Source: Clostridia bacterium (lineage in GTDB: Bacteria > Bacillota_A > Clostridia > Oscillospirales > CAG-272). Taken from it: a DNA stretch of 22,299 nucleotides. Location of the stretch: positions 1-22,299 of the forward strand of contig JAFTLD010000086.1 of the NCBI GenBank assembly GCA_017452945.1, in the 5' to 3' direction. The notes under the pieces were generated by a model. The model searched no databases. It was not told the DNA's origin and worked only from the letters and a program-made list of their open reading frames with translations. Both the position numbers and the translations under genes were made by a program. Shown piece after piece: positions 22,058-22,299 of the stretch (the stretch's first letter is position 1; each line of letters starts with the position of its first letter).

Positions 22058-22299
22058 CAGCCCGATGGGGTTGCAAAATTAGCGGAGAAATTGAATAAAA
22101 ACAAAAGGCAGGAGTCTTGATCAAGGCTTCTGCTTTCTGTTATCCAAAAGGATGAAAGAGCGTCCGCATGGTGACCTCATCCGGCGCTACGCGCCACCTT
22201 CCCCAGCGGGGAAGGCTTATCAAGTTAACCCCTCAGCGGATAATTGAGCAAAACGGATGCGCTAAAGAAGCCTTCCCCGCTGGGGAAGGTGGCGCGTAG
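22058..22299. repeat. Second copy of the mosaic palindromic element, cut by the window end
   Basis: The order of parts matches the element at 10550-10904: AACAGCCCGATGGGG end, AATTAGCGG, a hairpin, GATGAAAGAGCGTCC, then ATGGTGACCTCATCCGGCGC, CCTTCCCCAGCGGGGAAGG, a homologous centre containing AGCGGATAATTGA, and the start of the right core arm (GCCTTCCCCGCTGGGGAAGG). Its left outer hairpin is the GCAGGAGTCTTGA type, which in the first copy occurs on the right side. The window stops inside the right core arm. Confidence 0.85.
22108..22140 (+). terminator. Element-borne terminator downstream of pyk
   Basis: GCAGGAGTCTTGA (22108-22120) pairs with TCAAGGCTTCTGC (22121-22133), 13 pairs including two wobbles (the central pairs must open to form a loop), followed by TTTCTGTT. 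It starts 65 nt after the pyk stop, the same distance as the equivalent hairpin after the MATE gene. Confidence 0.6.

Overview
The window looks like a chromosomal segment of a Gram-positive, probably uncultured gut-type clostridium (Oscillospiraceae/Ruminococcaceae-like). The grounds are moderate GC by eye, strong GGAGG-type ribosome binding sites, several near-consensus sigma-A promoters with 17-nt spacers and TGn extensions, an EndoA/MazF-type toxin, a class II aldolase, an NptA-type phosphate transporter and a surface glycoside hydrolase with a Gly/Cys-hydrophobic-KKKRK tail. The taxonomic call is inference; there is no rRNA or tRNA here to fix it.

Layout. 1-300: a hairpin array built on the octamer GTGATATT/AATATCAC, then a perfect-stem terminator. 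306-5223 (minus): a tightly coupled operon of a divergent PlsY-family acyltransferase, a PF13679-type methyltransferase and a secreted GH106-like glycoside hydrolase, with start/stop overlaps TGATG and ATGA. 5323-7467 (plus): a consensus promoter drives three consecutive paralogous multi-pass membrane proteins of unknown function. 7489-7612: a repeat-derived bidirectional terminator between convergent genes. 7628-8950 (minus): GH4 alpha-galactosidase. 9109-10512 (plus): MATE exporter. 10550-10904: a ~355-bp mosaic palindromic element. 11009-14319 (plus): HD-domain phosphohydrolase, Na/Pi cotransporter with PhoU-like tail, endonuclease III. 14405-18087 (plus): a heterodimeric ABC exporter pair overlapping by ATGA. 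18107-18168: a 30-bp-arm palindromic terminator. 18167-20412 (minus): acyl-ACP thioesterase, fructose-bisphosphate aldolase, MazF-like toxin without an adjacent antitoxin. 20624-22042 (plus): pyruvate kinase. 22058-end: another copy of the palindromic element, cut by the window edge.

How it works together. Most genes are housekeeping: glycolysis (fba, pyk), lipid metabolism (PlsY-like, thioesterase), phosphate uptake, DNA repair, export, and carbohydrate use (alpha-galactosidase, surface GH). The parts that are not ordinary are the tandem trio of paralogous membrane proteins, the family of mosaic palindromic elements that sit at gene 3' ends and whose first hairpin can act as terminator, and the aldolase terminator that abuts the thioesterase ribosome binding site. 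I see no defence system, prophage, CRISPR array or transposase.
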